Source: Actinophytocola xinjiangensis
GTDB lineage: Bacteria; Actinomycetota; Actinomycetes; Mycobacteriales; Pseudonocardiaceae
Length of the DNA stretch: 64,000 nt
Direction: 5' to 3'
Assembly (NCBI RefSeq): GCF_001921215.1
Contig: NZ_MSIF01000003.1
Coordinates: forward strand, 124,001-188,000
Of this stretch, positions 19,701 to 27,371 are shown piece after piece. Below the pieces are notes generated by a model, which saw nothing but the letters and a program-made list of their open reading frames with translations, was not told the origin of the DNA and did no database searches. A program made the translations under genes and the position numbers. Every line of letters starts with the position of its first letter. Position 1 is the stretch's first letter.

Positions 19701-20023
19701 AGCGTGGTGACGTCGAACAGCCGCCGGTCGAGGTGTCCGGTCGCGACGAGCTGGCGTGCGTCGCCGGGGATGACGTAGACGTGATCGCCGACCTTCGAAC
19801 GGGAGAACGTCATGTCGTCGCGGTCGCTGCCCGGTGTGACCGAGATGCGCTGGTCGGCGTGCAGGGTGACCTGGTCACCGGTGACCAGGGTGACCGTGGT
19901 GCCGTTGGGTCTGGCCGCGTCATGGGAGTCGCTCTGCCGGGGTGCCGCGCTCGCCACGCCGACGGTGCCGAGCACCATCCCGACGATGGCGACGCCGGTC
20001 CCGAGCGTTCTGCCTATTCGCAC
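16787..20023 (-). CDS. S8 (subtilisin-like) secreted serine protease, divergent paralogue
   Basis: Secreted protease of 1078 residues. GTG at 20023 follows GGAGG with 5-nt spacing. The signal peptide (MRIGR, hydrophobic core, VASAAP) ends near residue 27. After the prodomain the triad is Asp217 (AVLDTG), His249 (YGHGTHVAS) and Ser425 (SGTSMATPHVAG). The long C-terminal half contains beta-rich domains and ends with an Ig-like segment (TVDVSYDEGKTWRKA, ASATDQDGNTVTQT). It shares this end motif (ADDGRTWQK, AVDVNGNTVDQT) with the two S8 proteases at the left end but is otherwise diverged. It lies downstream of a TetR gene but has its own promoter. Confidence 0.94.
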   Translation of the reverse strand: MRIGRTLGTGVAIVGMVLGTVGVASAAPRQSDSHDAARPNGTTVTLVTGDQVTLHADQRISVTPGSDRDDMTFSRSKVGDHVYVIPGDARQLVATGHLDRRLFDVTTLVEFGYDDAHTDSVPLIVTGADGAGAPRLAGNSRPLPSIDGVALAAAKNGATWEALTDGVGVRTATRGVNRIWLDGKREAVLDRSAAQIGAPAAWEAGLTGEGVRVAVLDTGVDQTHPDLAGQEVAEQNFSASPDAVDNYGHGTHVASILAGTGAKAGGKYRGIASGADILDGKVLDDYGFGSDSEIIAGMEWAAAQDADIISMSLGGADTPGLDPMEQAVETLTAEHDVLFVIAAGNGFSNDEPVASPGSAPSALTVGAVDRDDSLAPFSLTGPTVGDGAVKPDLTAPGVEIVAALHSAGTIAPPVEDGYTALSGTSMATPHVAGVAAMIAQQHPDWTAQQLKAALAGSATPTDGLTAFQQGSGRVDVPRAMTASVVAEPSSVSLGVQTWPREDDQPVTRPVTYRNLGDADVTLALTLEATDPNGDPTDAFSLSVDQLTVPAGGTASVEVTGDPRTGPADGAYSGTIVATAGDSVTRTPVGISREEESYDLTVTFRDDPAVAADAYVVSAMGLDEFSIIDGFSEDGTVTMRLPKGRYLMEYLSFTNDNSNSTQLIQPGLLLDRNQAFEVDLASASPVDVTPPGGAELGIAEIAYQVDNDGQAFGSGFLIFGDELDGVRFGQLGDPLPELAFDAWVHTGWQDAQNELYSLAWFLDRYPTDFTKVVGPDDVATLRVDIGPSAQAPSGSLFRSPQPASGSLWTAALGQDVSLPGVSTLHVTTEDIRWATSLWIFGETDLVASYDGSPLPYDSGRTYDQRINHPVFGPGLPAGDYQWAYRGADEISVDLPLFTDGAGNAGFTPTESGSTKLYLGDELVGETPLAGRGFFSVPAQAGDYRLTTEATRSADYGLSTSVGAEWTFRSSHVDGEEPLPLNVVRFQPKLDADGSAPAGRAALVPVRMQNELGALEYPKALTVDVSYDEGKTWRKAAVLVRQVAVLEHPAGASSVSLRASATDQDGNTVTQTVIRAYTLK

Positions 20024-20055
20024 CTGAACCTCCGCTTCTTCGATTGGCGGAGGAA

Positions 20056-20084
20056 AGATAACGGTCGTTGATATCGACTGACAA
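20056..20084 (-). promoter_or_regulatory. Predicted sigma-70 promoter of the third S8 protease
   Basis: On the minus strand TTGTCA (20084-20079) is separated by 17 bp from TTATCT (20061-20056), about 33 bp upstream of the GTG start. The 20024-20179 spacer is clearly more AT-rich than its surroundings, as expected of a promoter region. Confidence 0.6.
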
Positions 20085-20179
20085 TGAATCAGCGGGATTT
20101 CAGGCGAAAACTCGTGAAATCGATCTCGTTTTCATAACGAACACCATCGTGAGGCAACCTTTTCAGGCCGCGGGGCGTG

Positions 20180-20857
20180 TTAACCGGACGACCTCGGCGT
20201 CAGCATGGGGACGAGGAACTGGTGGGCCACCTCGGCCAGCCGCTCCTCGTCGTCGAGATCGATGACGAGGCTGGGAATCGCCAGAAACGAGGCGGAAACC
20301 CGCACCATCATCTCGGCTACGAGATCGGCGTCCAGCTCGCCGGACACCGTGCCGGCGCGCTGCTCGCGGCGCAGCTGGCCGGCGACGAACTGCCGGACGG
20401 TGGCCAGGGTCCGGCCACCATCGGTGATCATCGAGGGCACCAGCAGGTCCGGTTCGGCGGCGATGAGCCCACCGATCAACGGATTGTTCCGAATGGCACG
20501 CAACGAGCTGACAAAACCGAGAACCACTCGGTCCGCCGCCGTCGTGGCCCGTTCGATATCAATGAGGAACTGGTCGAAATAACGCCGGAACTCGCGGCGG
20601 ACGACATGTTCGACCAGAGTGTCCTTCGTGGCGAACCGGCGGTAGACGGTGATCCGCGAAACCCCTGCCCGGCGGGCCACGTCTTCCATTGTGGACCGCT
20701 GGATACCCATCCGGCAGAACTGTTCGTAGGCCGCGTCGAGAATGCGGGAGCGCGCCTCGTCCACGTCGTCGACCTGTTCGACGGCGTCGGTGTAGGCACG
20801 CTCCAGCAACGACTCGGAGCCCCTCGGCGCCATGAATACGGACAGTGCGGGTTCCAC
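20180..20857 (-). CDS. TetR-family regulator divergent from lcp
   Basis: Predicted DNA-binding repressor of 225 residues. GTG at 20857 is chosen because GGAGG sits 5 nt upstream; an ATG at 20833 has none. The N-terminal HTH is about residues 31-78 (RILDAAYEQF, MEDVARRAGVSRITVYRRF). The C-terminal ligand domain is helical, with a long tail (LVIDLDDEERLAEVAHQFL). It is divergently transcribed from the tandem lcp genes across a 158-bp spacer, the arrangement of known lcp-associated TetR regulators in rubber degraders, so it probably controls lcp-oxiBA. The inducer is unknown. Confidence 0.88.
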   Translation of the reverse strand: MEPALSVFMAPRGSESLLERAYTDAVEQVDDVDEARSRILDAAYEQFCRMGIQRSTMEDVARRAGVSRITVYRRFATKDTLVEHVVRREFRRYFDQFLIDIERATTAADRVVLGFVSSLRAIRNNPLIGGLIAAEPDLLVPSMITDGGRTLATVRQFVAGQLRREQRAGTVSGELDADLVAEMMVRVSASFLAIPSLVIDLDDEERLAEVAHQFLVPMLTPRSSG

Positions 20858-20912
20858 GCTCACCTCCGGTGGCCGATTCTGCCTCATCGCCCTCCGCGGC
20901 GACTACAGGGCC

Positions 20913-20976
20913 TTGTGATGACCGATACGGTGTGTTATTGATGATACACAGAAGCATCTCTCGTTTCATCGTATCA
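20913..20976 (+). promoter_or_regulatory. Candidate lcp promoter and operator region
   Basis: A possible + strand promoter is TTGTGA (20913-20918), a 17-bp spacer and TATTGA (20936-20941). An inverted repeat with arms TGATAC (20942-20947) and GTATCA (20971-20976) lies just downstream, in an AT-rich patch between the divergent TetR and lcp genes. It may hold the TetR operator; no exact dyad of typical TetR size is obvious. Confidence 0.35.
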
Positions 20977-21015
20977 GTACAGTGCTCGGGCCTCGACGAG
21001 GAGGAAGAGCTAGCC

Positions 21016-22221
21016 ATGGACGGACTCAGCAGGCGCAACATGTTGAAGGCGGGCGGCGTGATGGGCGCGGCCGGCGCACTCGGCGTGGCGGTGCCGTGGA
21101 CCTGGTCGGCCAGCGGTTCGGTGGCTGGCGCGGGTGCCGGCGCCGACCCCCGATGGGTGTGGGACCCGGAGGCCGACCCGCTGGTCGCCTCCCTGCTCGA
21201 CCGGGGCGACGTGCCCCGGGTCAACCAGCTTCTCCGGACCTGGACCAAGAACGGCCAGCCGCTGCCCTCCGGACTCCCGGCCGACCTGCGCGACTTCATG
21301 GACAGCGCCCGGCAGCTGCCGTCCTGGACCGACCAGGGCAAGCTCGCCACCGCCTTCGACTTCAACGAGAAGCGCGGGCTCTACCTCGGCGTCCTGTACG
21401 GACTGGCCAGCGGCATGATGAGCACGGTCATCCCCAAGGAGGCTCGCGCGGTCTACTACTCGCAGGGCGGCGCGGACATGAAGGACCGCATCTCCAAGAC
21501 CGCCAAACTCGGCTACGACATCGGCACCCGCAACGCCTACGCCGCCGACGGCGAGATGATCGTGACCTGCGTGAAGACCAGACTCGTGCACGCCGCCGTG
21601 CGCCACCTGCTGCCGCAGTCGCCGCACTGGCCGCCGGTCGCCGAGGAGGACATCCCGATCAGCCAGCGGGACATGATGGTCACCTGGCACAGCCTGCCGA
21701 CGACCGTCATGCGGAAACTCGTCGACTGGAGGGTGCCGATCCCCGCCCACGAGTCCGAGGCGTTCCTGCACTCCTGGCAGGTGTGCGCGCACATGCTCGG
21801 CATCCACGACGAGTACATCCCGGCCACCTGGGACGAGGCCAACTCCCAGGCCGATCAGGTGCTCAACCCGGTCCTCGCGCCGACCAACGAGGGCATCGCG
21901 CTGGCCGACATCCTGCTCAACCTGGGCTCGATCATCGACGGCGGCATCCTGAGCAAGCCCATCCTCGGCGCGTTCACCCGGTTCATGCTCGGCGACCAGA
22001 TCGCCAGCTGGCTGCGGATCTCGCGCTACCCGCTGTGGGACGGGCTGCTGCGCACCGCGTGGGGCCCGTTCATCGCCGTGCGCGAGGGCCTGCTGCCCTT
22101 CCCGGGAGCGCCGGACGCCTACTGGCTGTTCGACGAGTTCCTGCGCAAGGCAGCGCTGCTGTTCCTCTCCGAAGGACGGACGATCAGCATCGAGATCCCC
22201 GAGTCCAACCGTCCTTCCTGA
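21016..22221 (+). CDS. lcp: Lcp-type rubber oxygenase (latex clearing protein), copy 1
   Basis: Secreted b-type heme dioxygenase expected to cleave double bonds of poly(cis-1,4-isoprene) into oligo-isoprenoids with aldehyde and ketone ends. It has 401 residues. The ATG follows GAGGAAG and opens a Tat signal (SRRNMLK). The MpaB/Lcp catalytic domain (PF09995 type) holds Arg158, Lys161, Thr162, His192, Arg196 and His197. These match Arg164, Lys167, Thr168, the heme ligand His198, Arg202 and His203 of Streptomyces K30 Lcp at a constant offset of six. It is followed 34 bp later by a second lcp and then by oxiBA. The substrate is inferred from the heme-pocket signature and the oxiAB neighbours. Confidence 0.92.
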   Translation: MDGLSRRNMLKAGGVMGAAGALGVAVPWTWSASGSVAGAGAGADPRWVWDPEADPLVASLLDRGDVPRVNQLLRTWTKNGQPLPSGLPADLRDFMDSARQLPSWTDQGKLATAFDFNEKRGLYLGVLYGLASGMMSTVIPKEARAVYYSQGGADMKDRISKTAKLGYDIGTRNAYAADGEMIVTCVKTRLVHAAVRHLLPQSPHWPPVAEEDIPISQRDMMVTWHSLPTTVMRKLVDWRVPIPAHESEAFLHSWQVCAHMLGIHDEYIPATWDEANSQADQVLNPVLAPTNEGIALADILLNLGSIIDGGILSKPILGAFTRFMLGDQIASWLRISRYPLWDGLLRTAWGPFIAVREGLLPFPGAPDAYWLFDEFLRKAALLFLSEGRTISIEIPESNRPS

Positions 22222-22255
22222 CCGATGTGCACGCGATGACGAGGAGTTCGTGGGA

Positions 22256-23473
22256 ATGGCGGAGCTGAGCAGGCGCAGGATGTTGGTCTCGGGTGGTGCC
22301 GTCGGTGCGCTGGGTGCGCTCGGCGTGGCCACCCCGGCCCAGGCACGCACGACCGACTGGTCGTGGGCCCCCAGCGGATCGGTGGCCGGTGCCGGCGCCG
22401 GCACCGATCCGCGGTGGGTGTGGGACGAGGAGGCCGACCCGCTGGTCGCCTCGCTGCTGGACCGGGGCGCGGTGCCCGAGGTCAACCGGCTGCTGTGGAA
22501 CTGGAATCGCAACGACCAGCCGCTGCCCGCCGGGCTGCCGGCCGACCTGGCGGACTTCATCGAGGGCGCCCGGCAGCTGCCGTCGTGGGCCGACCGGGGC
22601 AAACTGGAGACCGCGGCCGAGTTCAACAAGTCGCGGGGCCTGTACCTCAACCTGCTCAACGGTGTCGGCGGTGGCATGCTCAGCACCGCCATTCCCAAGG
22701 AGGCGCGCGCGGTCTACTACTCGGCGGGTGGCGCCGACATGGAGGACCGCGTCGCCAAGACCAGCATCCTCGGCTTCGCCGTCGGCGCGCTCAACGCCTA
22801 CCGGCCCGACGGCAACTGCGTGGTCAACGCGGTGAAGACCAGGCTGGTGCACGCCGCCGTGCGCCACCTGCTCCAGCAGTCCCCGCACTGGGGCGGCGAC
22901 ATCCCGATCAGCCAGGAGGACATGCTGGTCACCTGGCACACGCTGCCGACCTTCGCGATGCGCGAGATGCTCAGGTGGAAGGTCCCGATGCCCACCGCCG
23001 ACCGCGAGGCCTACCTGCACTCCTGGCAGGTGACCGCGCACCTGCTCGGCATCCGCGACGAGTACATCCCGGCCACGTGGGACGCGGCCAACGCCCAGTC
23101 CGACCAGGTCCTGCCGCGCAACATGGGGCCGACCGGCGAGGGCGTGGTGCTGACCGACATCCTGCTCGGCCAGCTCGCCGAGCAGACCAGCCCGGGCAGC
23201 ATCAGCCGGCCGCTGTGCAACGCGCTGGCCCGGTTCCTGGTCGGTGAGCAGGTCGCCGACTGGGACGAGATCCCCCGGGAACCGTTCTGGGAGCGCACGA
23301 TCGCCACCGTGTGGCCGATCCTGGTGCGTTTCCGCGAGGGCCTGGTGCCGCTGCCGCTGGTGCCGGAGATCGCCTGGACCATCGACGAGGCGCTGCGTCA
23401 GTACATACTGTTCTTCCTCACCAAGGGCCAGGAAACGAAGATCGAGATCCCGACGGCCAACCGGCCGGAGTGA
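22256..23473 (+). CDS. lcp: Lcp-type rubber oxygenase, copy 2
   Basis: Tandem paralogue of 405 residues with the same predicted role. ATG at 22256 lies 9 nt after GAGGAG; the GTG two codons earlier is also possible. The Tat motif is SRRRMLVSGG. Heme-pocket residues are conserved: Arg165, Lys168, Thr169, His199 (axial ligand position), Arg203 and His204. Differences from copy 1 include a longer signal region, loss of a short VAE insertion after PHW, and different residues flanking the pocket, so the two may differ in product size or substrate. The oxiB ATG begins 2 bp after its stop, so the genes are co-transcribed. Confidence 0.92.
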   Translation: MAELSRRRMLVSGGAVGALGALGVATPAQARTTDWSWAPSGSVAGAGAGTDPRWVWDEEADPLVASLLDRGAVPEVNRLLWNWNRNDQPLPAGLPADLADFIEGARQLPSWADRGKLETAAEFNKSRGLYLNLLNGVGGGMLSTAIPKEARAVYYSAGGADMEDRVAKTSILGFAVGALNAYRPDGNCVVNAVKTRLVHAAVRHLLQQSPHWGGDIPISQEDMLVTWHTLPTFAMREMLRWKVPMPTADREAYLHSWQVTAHLLGIRDEYIPATWDAANAQSDQVLPRNMGPTGEGVVLTDILLGQLAEQTSPGSISRPLCNALARFLVGEQVADWDEIPREPFWERTIATVWPILVRFREGLVPLPLVPEIAWTIDEALRQYILFFLTKGQETKIEIPTANRPE

Positions 23474-23475
23474 CG

Positions 23476-25779
23476 ATGACCGAACCGGGTGGTGGTGGCG
23501 ACGTGGCTGGGTCCATCGGGCGGCGGCGGTTCCTCGGCTACGTGCTGGCGGCGCCGACGCTGGTGACCGCGGCCGAGCTGGGAGTGGCGAGCGCGGCGGG
23601 GGCGCAGCCGGCGGCGGCCCCCCGCGTCGCCGACCTGCTCGACCTGACCGACCTGATGACGGTCGCGACGCTGCCCACCGCCGGGCTGATCGCGGTCGAG
23701 GTCCACGCGGACGGCACGGCGTCCTTCGCGCTGCCCCGGGCCGAGGTCGGCCAGGGCATCACCACCTCGACGGCCATGCTGATCGCCGAGGAGCTGTCCC
23801 TTCCGCTGGACCGGATCCGGGTCACCCTCGCCGACGCCCGGCCCGAGCTGGTGTTCAACCAGCTCACCGGCGGGTCGAACACCACCCACGCCACCTACCG
23901 CCCGATCCGGGTGGCCGCCGCGATCGCCCGACAGCGGCTGCTGGCGGCGGCGTCGGCCGAGCTGGGCTCGCCGGCCGGCGAGCTGACGTTGTCGGCCGGC
24001 GTGGTCACCGACCGCGCCGGCCGGGGCGTGGAGCTCGGGGTGCTGGCGGTCAGGGCGGCCAGCGACCGGTCCGAGCCGGTGACCGTCGAGCTGGCGGCCA
24101 GGGAGAGCTTCACGGTCATCGGGCGCCCGCACAACCGGGTGGACGCGCTCGACGCGGTGACCGGGCGCAAGAAGTTCGCCATGGACCTCGCCGTGCCGAA
24201 CGCGTTGCCGACGATGGTCTGCCGGCCGCCGACCATCAACGGCACGGTCAACTCGGTGGCCAACCTGGCGGAGGTCGCCGCCATGCCGGGCGTGACCGAC
24301 GTCGTGGTGATCGGCACCGGGGTGGCGGTCCGCGCGCGGACCTTCGGGCAGTGCGTCGACGGCGTGCGGGCGCTGCGGGTCAGCTGGAAGGCGGGCACCG
24401 CGGCCGGGAAGTCCGACGAGACGGTGCTGCGTGAGCTGGCCGCCGCCGAGCTGCCGCTGGGTCTGCTGCCGCCGCTGACGCCGACCGTGGAGGGCCGGTT
24501 CACCTTCCACTTCCGGGGCAACAGCGCGCTGGAGCCCAACTGCGCCATCGCCGACGTCCGGGCCGACCGGGCCGAGATCTGGTCGGCGCTCAAGTCGCCG
24601 ATCGTGGCCAGGCAGTCGATCGCCGCGCGGATCGGGCTGCCGCTGAACCGGGTCACCGTGCACGTCACCGAGGGCGGCGGTTCCTTCGGCCGCAAGCTGT
24701 TCTTCGACGCCGCGCTGGAGGCGGCGGAGGTGTCCAAGAAGATCGGCAAGCCGGTGAAGCTGATGTGGCACCGCGCCGACGACACCCGGCAGGGACGCAC
24801 CCACCCGATGGCGACCTCGCGGGTGCGGATGTCCTATCTCGGGGACGCGGTGCTGGGCTACCAGCAGCGGCACACCAGTGTGTCCACCGACCTCGGCCAC
24901 GGGCTCGGCGAGATCATCACCGCGTTCGCCGCACAGCTGCCGGTCGGGGACATCGGGTTCGCCGAGACGTTCTTCCTGCTCAGCCAGGAGCAGTCCTACC
25001 GGTTCGGGGTCAGCAGCCAGTTGCTCAGTGAGACCGACAAGGGCTTCAACACCGGCAGCACGCGCAACGTCTACTCCCCCGACGTCACCACCGCCCGCGA
25101 GCTGATCGTCGACCAGCTCGCCGCCAGGATGGGCTCCGACCCCCACGACTTCCGCCGCCGGTTCCTGCGCGCCGACCGCGCGAAGGCCGTACTGGCCAAG
25201 GTCGCCGAGGTCGGACAGTGGGGCAGGGCGATGCCGGCCGGGACCGCGCAGGGCATCGCGTTCCACGCCGAGTACAAGTCGGTCAGCGCCGCGCTGGTGG
25301 AGATCGACTGCCGGCCGGAGACGGTGAACCGGCCCATCCGCGACGGCGTCGGCGGCCCCCGGGTCACCAAGGTCGTGTTCGCCGTGGACGTCGGGCTCGC
25401 GGTCAACCCGCGCGGGCTGGAGGCGCAGATGATGGGCGGTGTCATGGACGGCATCGCGCTGGCGCTGACCTCCAGCCTGCACCTGCGCGACGGGTACTTC
25501 CTGGAAGCCAGCTGGGACAACTACTTCTACACCCGCCAGTGGAACACCCCGCTCGACCTGCGGATCATCATCATGCCGGACACCTCGGAGGACCCCGGCG
25601 GGGCCGGTGAGCTGAGTGTGGCGGCGTCGATGGCGGCGGTGGCGTGCGCCTACGGGCGGGCGACCGGGACCATGCCGACCACCTTCCCGATCAACCACGG
25701 CACGCTGTCCTTCGAGCCCAAGCCGACCGTGCCGCCGGTGCCGGCCTCGCCGACCGACGGCCGCGACCACGCCAGCTGA
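23476..25779 (+). CDS. oxiB: Molybdopterin-binding large subunit of aldehyde oxidase (OxiB-like)
   Basis: Large subunit of a xanthine-dehydrogenase/isoquinoline-oxidoreductase-type enzyme; in Streptomyces K30 the oxiA/oxiB genes next to lcp encode the oxidase that converts Lcp-derived aldehydes to acids. The protein has 767 residues. The ATG comes 2 bp after lcp copy 2. A Tat-like motif IGRRRFLGYV suggests export. Molybdopterin-domain signatures include EVGQGITTSTAMLIAEEL, EGGGSFGRKLF and a C-terminal GGAGELSVAAS with the presumed catalytic Glu. The FeS partner is the next gene. Substrate assignment rests on gene context. Confidence 0.9.
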   Translation: MTEPGGGGDVAGSIGRRRFLGYVLAAPTLVTAAELGVASAAGAQPAAAPRVADLLDLTDLMTVATLPTAGLIAVEVHADGTASFALPRAEVGQGITTSTAMLIAEELSLPLDRIRVTLADARPELVFNQLTGGSNTTHATYRPIRVAAAIARQRLLAAASAELGSPAGELTLSAGVVTDRAGRGVELGVLAVRAASDRSEPVTVELAARESFTVIGRPHNRVDALDAVTGRKKFAMDLAVPNALPTMVCRPPTINGTVNSVANLAEVAAMPGVTDVVVIGTGVAVRARTFGQCVDGVRALRVSWKAGTAAGKSDETVLRELAAAELPLGLLPPLTPTVEGRFTFHFRGNSALEPNCAIADVRADRAEIWSALKSPIVARQSIAARIGLPLNRVTVHVTEGGGSFGRKLFFDAALEAAEVSKKIGKPVKLMWHRADDTRQGRTHPMATSRVRMSYLGDAVLGYQQRHTSVSTDLGHGLGEIITAFAAQLPVGDIGFAETFFLLSQEQSYRFGVSSQLLSETDKGFNTGSTRNVYSPDVTTARELIVDQLAARMGSDPHDFRRRFLRADRAKAVLAKVAEVGQWGRAMPAGTAQGIAFHAEYKSVSAALVEIDCRPETVNRPIRDGVGGPRVTKVVFAVDVGLAVNPRGLEAQMMGGVMDGIALALTSSLHLRDGYFLEASWDNYFYTRQWNTPLDLRIIIMPDTSEDPGGAGELSVAASMAAVACAYGRATGTMPTTFPINHGTLSFEPKPTVPPVPASPTDGRDHAS

Positions 25780-25793
25780 ACAAGGAGATCCGC

Positions 25794-26270
25794 GTGCCAG
25801 AGCACACCTTTCGCGTCAACGGCGAGCAGGTGACGGTCACCGTCGAGGACGACGTGCGGCTGCTGTGGGTGTTGCGCGACATCCTCGGCATCACCGGCCC
25901 GAAGTACGGCTGCGGCATCAACGTGTGCCGCGCGTGCACCAGCCACCTCAACGGGCGGGCCGTCAGCCCGTGCTCGATCCCGGTCGGCGACCTCGAACCG
26001 ACCGACGAGGTGACCACCATCGAGGGCCTCGCGGCGACGGTCGACGAGGACCTGCACCCGATGCAGCGGGCCTGGCTCGACCACGACGTCGCCCAGTGCG
26101 GCTACTGCCAGCCCGGCCAGATCATGGCGGCCGTGGCGCTGGTCCGCCGGGTCACCGAGGAGGGCCGGTCGATCACCGACGCCGACCTCGACGGCCTGCG
26201 CAACATCTGCCGCTGCGGCACCTACCCGCGTATCCGCGACGCCATCCGGGACGGCGCGGCGAGGATGTGA
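25794..26270 (+). CDS. oxiA: [2Fe-2S] small subunit of aldehyde oxidase (OxiA-like)
   Basis: Electron-transfer subunit of 158 residues with two [2Fe-2S] clusters, partner of the preceding molybdenum subunit. GTG at 25794 follows AAGGAG (25782-25787). The N-terminal ferredoxin-like domain has the plant-type cluster GCGINVCRAC and a downstream Cys (SPCSIP). The C-terminal alpha-helical domain has CGYCQPG and CRCGTYPRI. There is no signal peptide of its own, so if OxiB is Tat-exported this subunit must travel with it or the complex stays inside. It is the last gene of the lcp operon; the next gene converges 2 bp later. Confidence 0.93.
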   Translation: MPEHTFRVNGEQVTVTVEDDVRLLWVLRDILGITGPKYGCGINVCRACTSHLNGRAVSPCSIPVGDLEPTDEVTTIEGLAATVDEDLHPMQRAWLDHDVAQCGYCQPGQIMAAVALVRRVTEEGRSITDADLDGLRNICRCGTYPRIRDAIRDGAARM

Positions 26271-26272
26271 CC

Positions 26273-27259
26273 TCAGGCCCCGCCGACCGGCAGGCCGAGG
26301 CCGGCGAGCAGGTCCAGGACCTCCGGCGGGGCGCCGCCGCCGAACCGGACGGTCCCGTCGAGCCCGAGCCGGGCGCGCAGCGGGGCGAGGACGGTCTCGT
26401 CGGCCGGCACCGAACAGTCCACAGTGGACAGGACGTGTCGGATGAGGGTGGCGAGCCGCTCCCACGCCGGGGGCGCGCCGAGAAAAGCCTGTGGTGCCAC
26501 CGTGGTCAGCGTTTCGGCGAGCCGGTCGGGGTCCTGGCAGACGGTGACGTGCCCGGCCGAGTAGACCGGCAGGTACAGGCCGAGCACGCGGTCCTCGACG
26601 TGGGTCAGCGGCAGGTGGGCGACGGTCCTGGGGTGCGGCGCGGTCGGCCGGGCCAGCTCCTGGGTGACGCACCGGTGCAGGACGTCGCGGTGGGAGACCA
26701 CCACGCCCGCCGGGTCGGCGACGGTGTGCACCACCGCCACCGGGTCGTCCTGGCTGTCCTCGGTGAGCGGCGCGTCGTGCCCGGCGGTGAGCAGGTCGGC
26801 GTAGCGGGTGTGCCCGTCGCCGTCCAGCACGACCACCCCGCGCAGGGCCGGCATCGCGGCCAGCGCCGGCGCCCACCGGGTGAGTTCGGCCGGGCCCGTC
26901 AGGACGACGACGGTCGCCCCGCTGTCCCGGGCGATCCGGTGGAGCTGGTCGGGGCCCAGGGCCGCGTCGACCGTGCAGGGAATCGCGCCGAGCTGGACCG
27001 AGGCCAGGTCGACCACCCAGTGCTCGGGGCGGGTGGCCGGGCCAAGGAGCATCCGCTCACCCCGGCGCAGGCCCAGCGCGGACAGGCCACCGGCGACGGC
27101 GAGCACCTCCTCGCCGAGCTGGGACCAGGTGCGGGTGACGCCGTCGGCCCCGGTGAGGGCGGGCAGGTGCCCGTGGACGGTGACGTCGCGGCGGAGCAGG
27201 CGGGAGATCGTCCAGGCACCGACCGAGGACCGGACCTGCTCAGCGGTGACCATCGCCAT
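26273..27259 (-). CDS. Truncated, degenerate AMP-binding (acyl-CoA ligase-like) protein
   Basis: A 328-residue protein matching only the N-terminal two thirds of fatty-acyl-CoA ligases (normally 500-600 residues). It aligns from TWSQLGEEVLAVAGGL to about GTVRFGGGAPPEVLDLL. It stops before the usual YGxTE motif and lacks the whole C-terminal domain. The phosphate-binding loop, normally TSGTTGxPKG, is replaced by VHTVADPAGVVVSHRDV. Catalysis is therefore unlikely; it may be a decaying gene or a binding protein. The start ATG (27259) has GGGAAG upstream. It converges on oxiA and is divergent from a double-TetR gene that may control it. Confidence 0.7.
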   Translation of the reverse strand: MAMVTAEQVRSSVGAWTISRLLRRDVTVHGHLPALTGADGVTRTWSQLGEEVLAVAGGLSALGLRRGERMLLGPATRPEHWVVDLASVQLGAIPCTVDAALGPDQLHRIARDSGATVVVLTGPAELTRWAPALAAMPALRGVVVLDGDGHTRYADLLTAGHDAPLTEDSQDDPVAVVHTVADPAGVVVSHRDVLHRCVTQELARPTAPHPRTVAHLPLTHVEDRVLGLYLPVYSAGHVTVCQDPDRLAETLTTVAPQAFLGAPPAWERLATLIRHVLSTVDCSVPADETVLAPLRARLGLDGTVRFGGGAPPEVLDLLAGLGLPVGGA

Positions 27260-27371
27260 GTCACCATCTTCCCGAATCACGACTTACTTGTCGACACACA
27301 TCCCCAGGTGAAACGCGAAATCTTTGATAACAGCGCCCGATTTCCGATTCAGTGCGAGGTACTCTCCGGCC

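Noticed and set aside
26273-27259. Truncated ligase considered as a frameshifted full-length gene
   Set aside because: The 3' side is the end of oxiA on the other strand. No continuation of the ligase C-terminal domain could be found in other frames.
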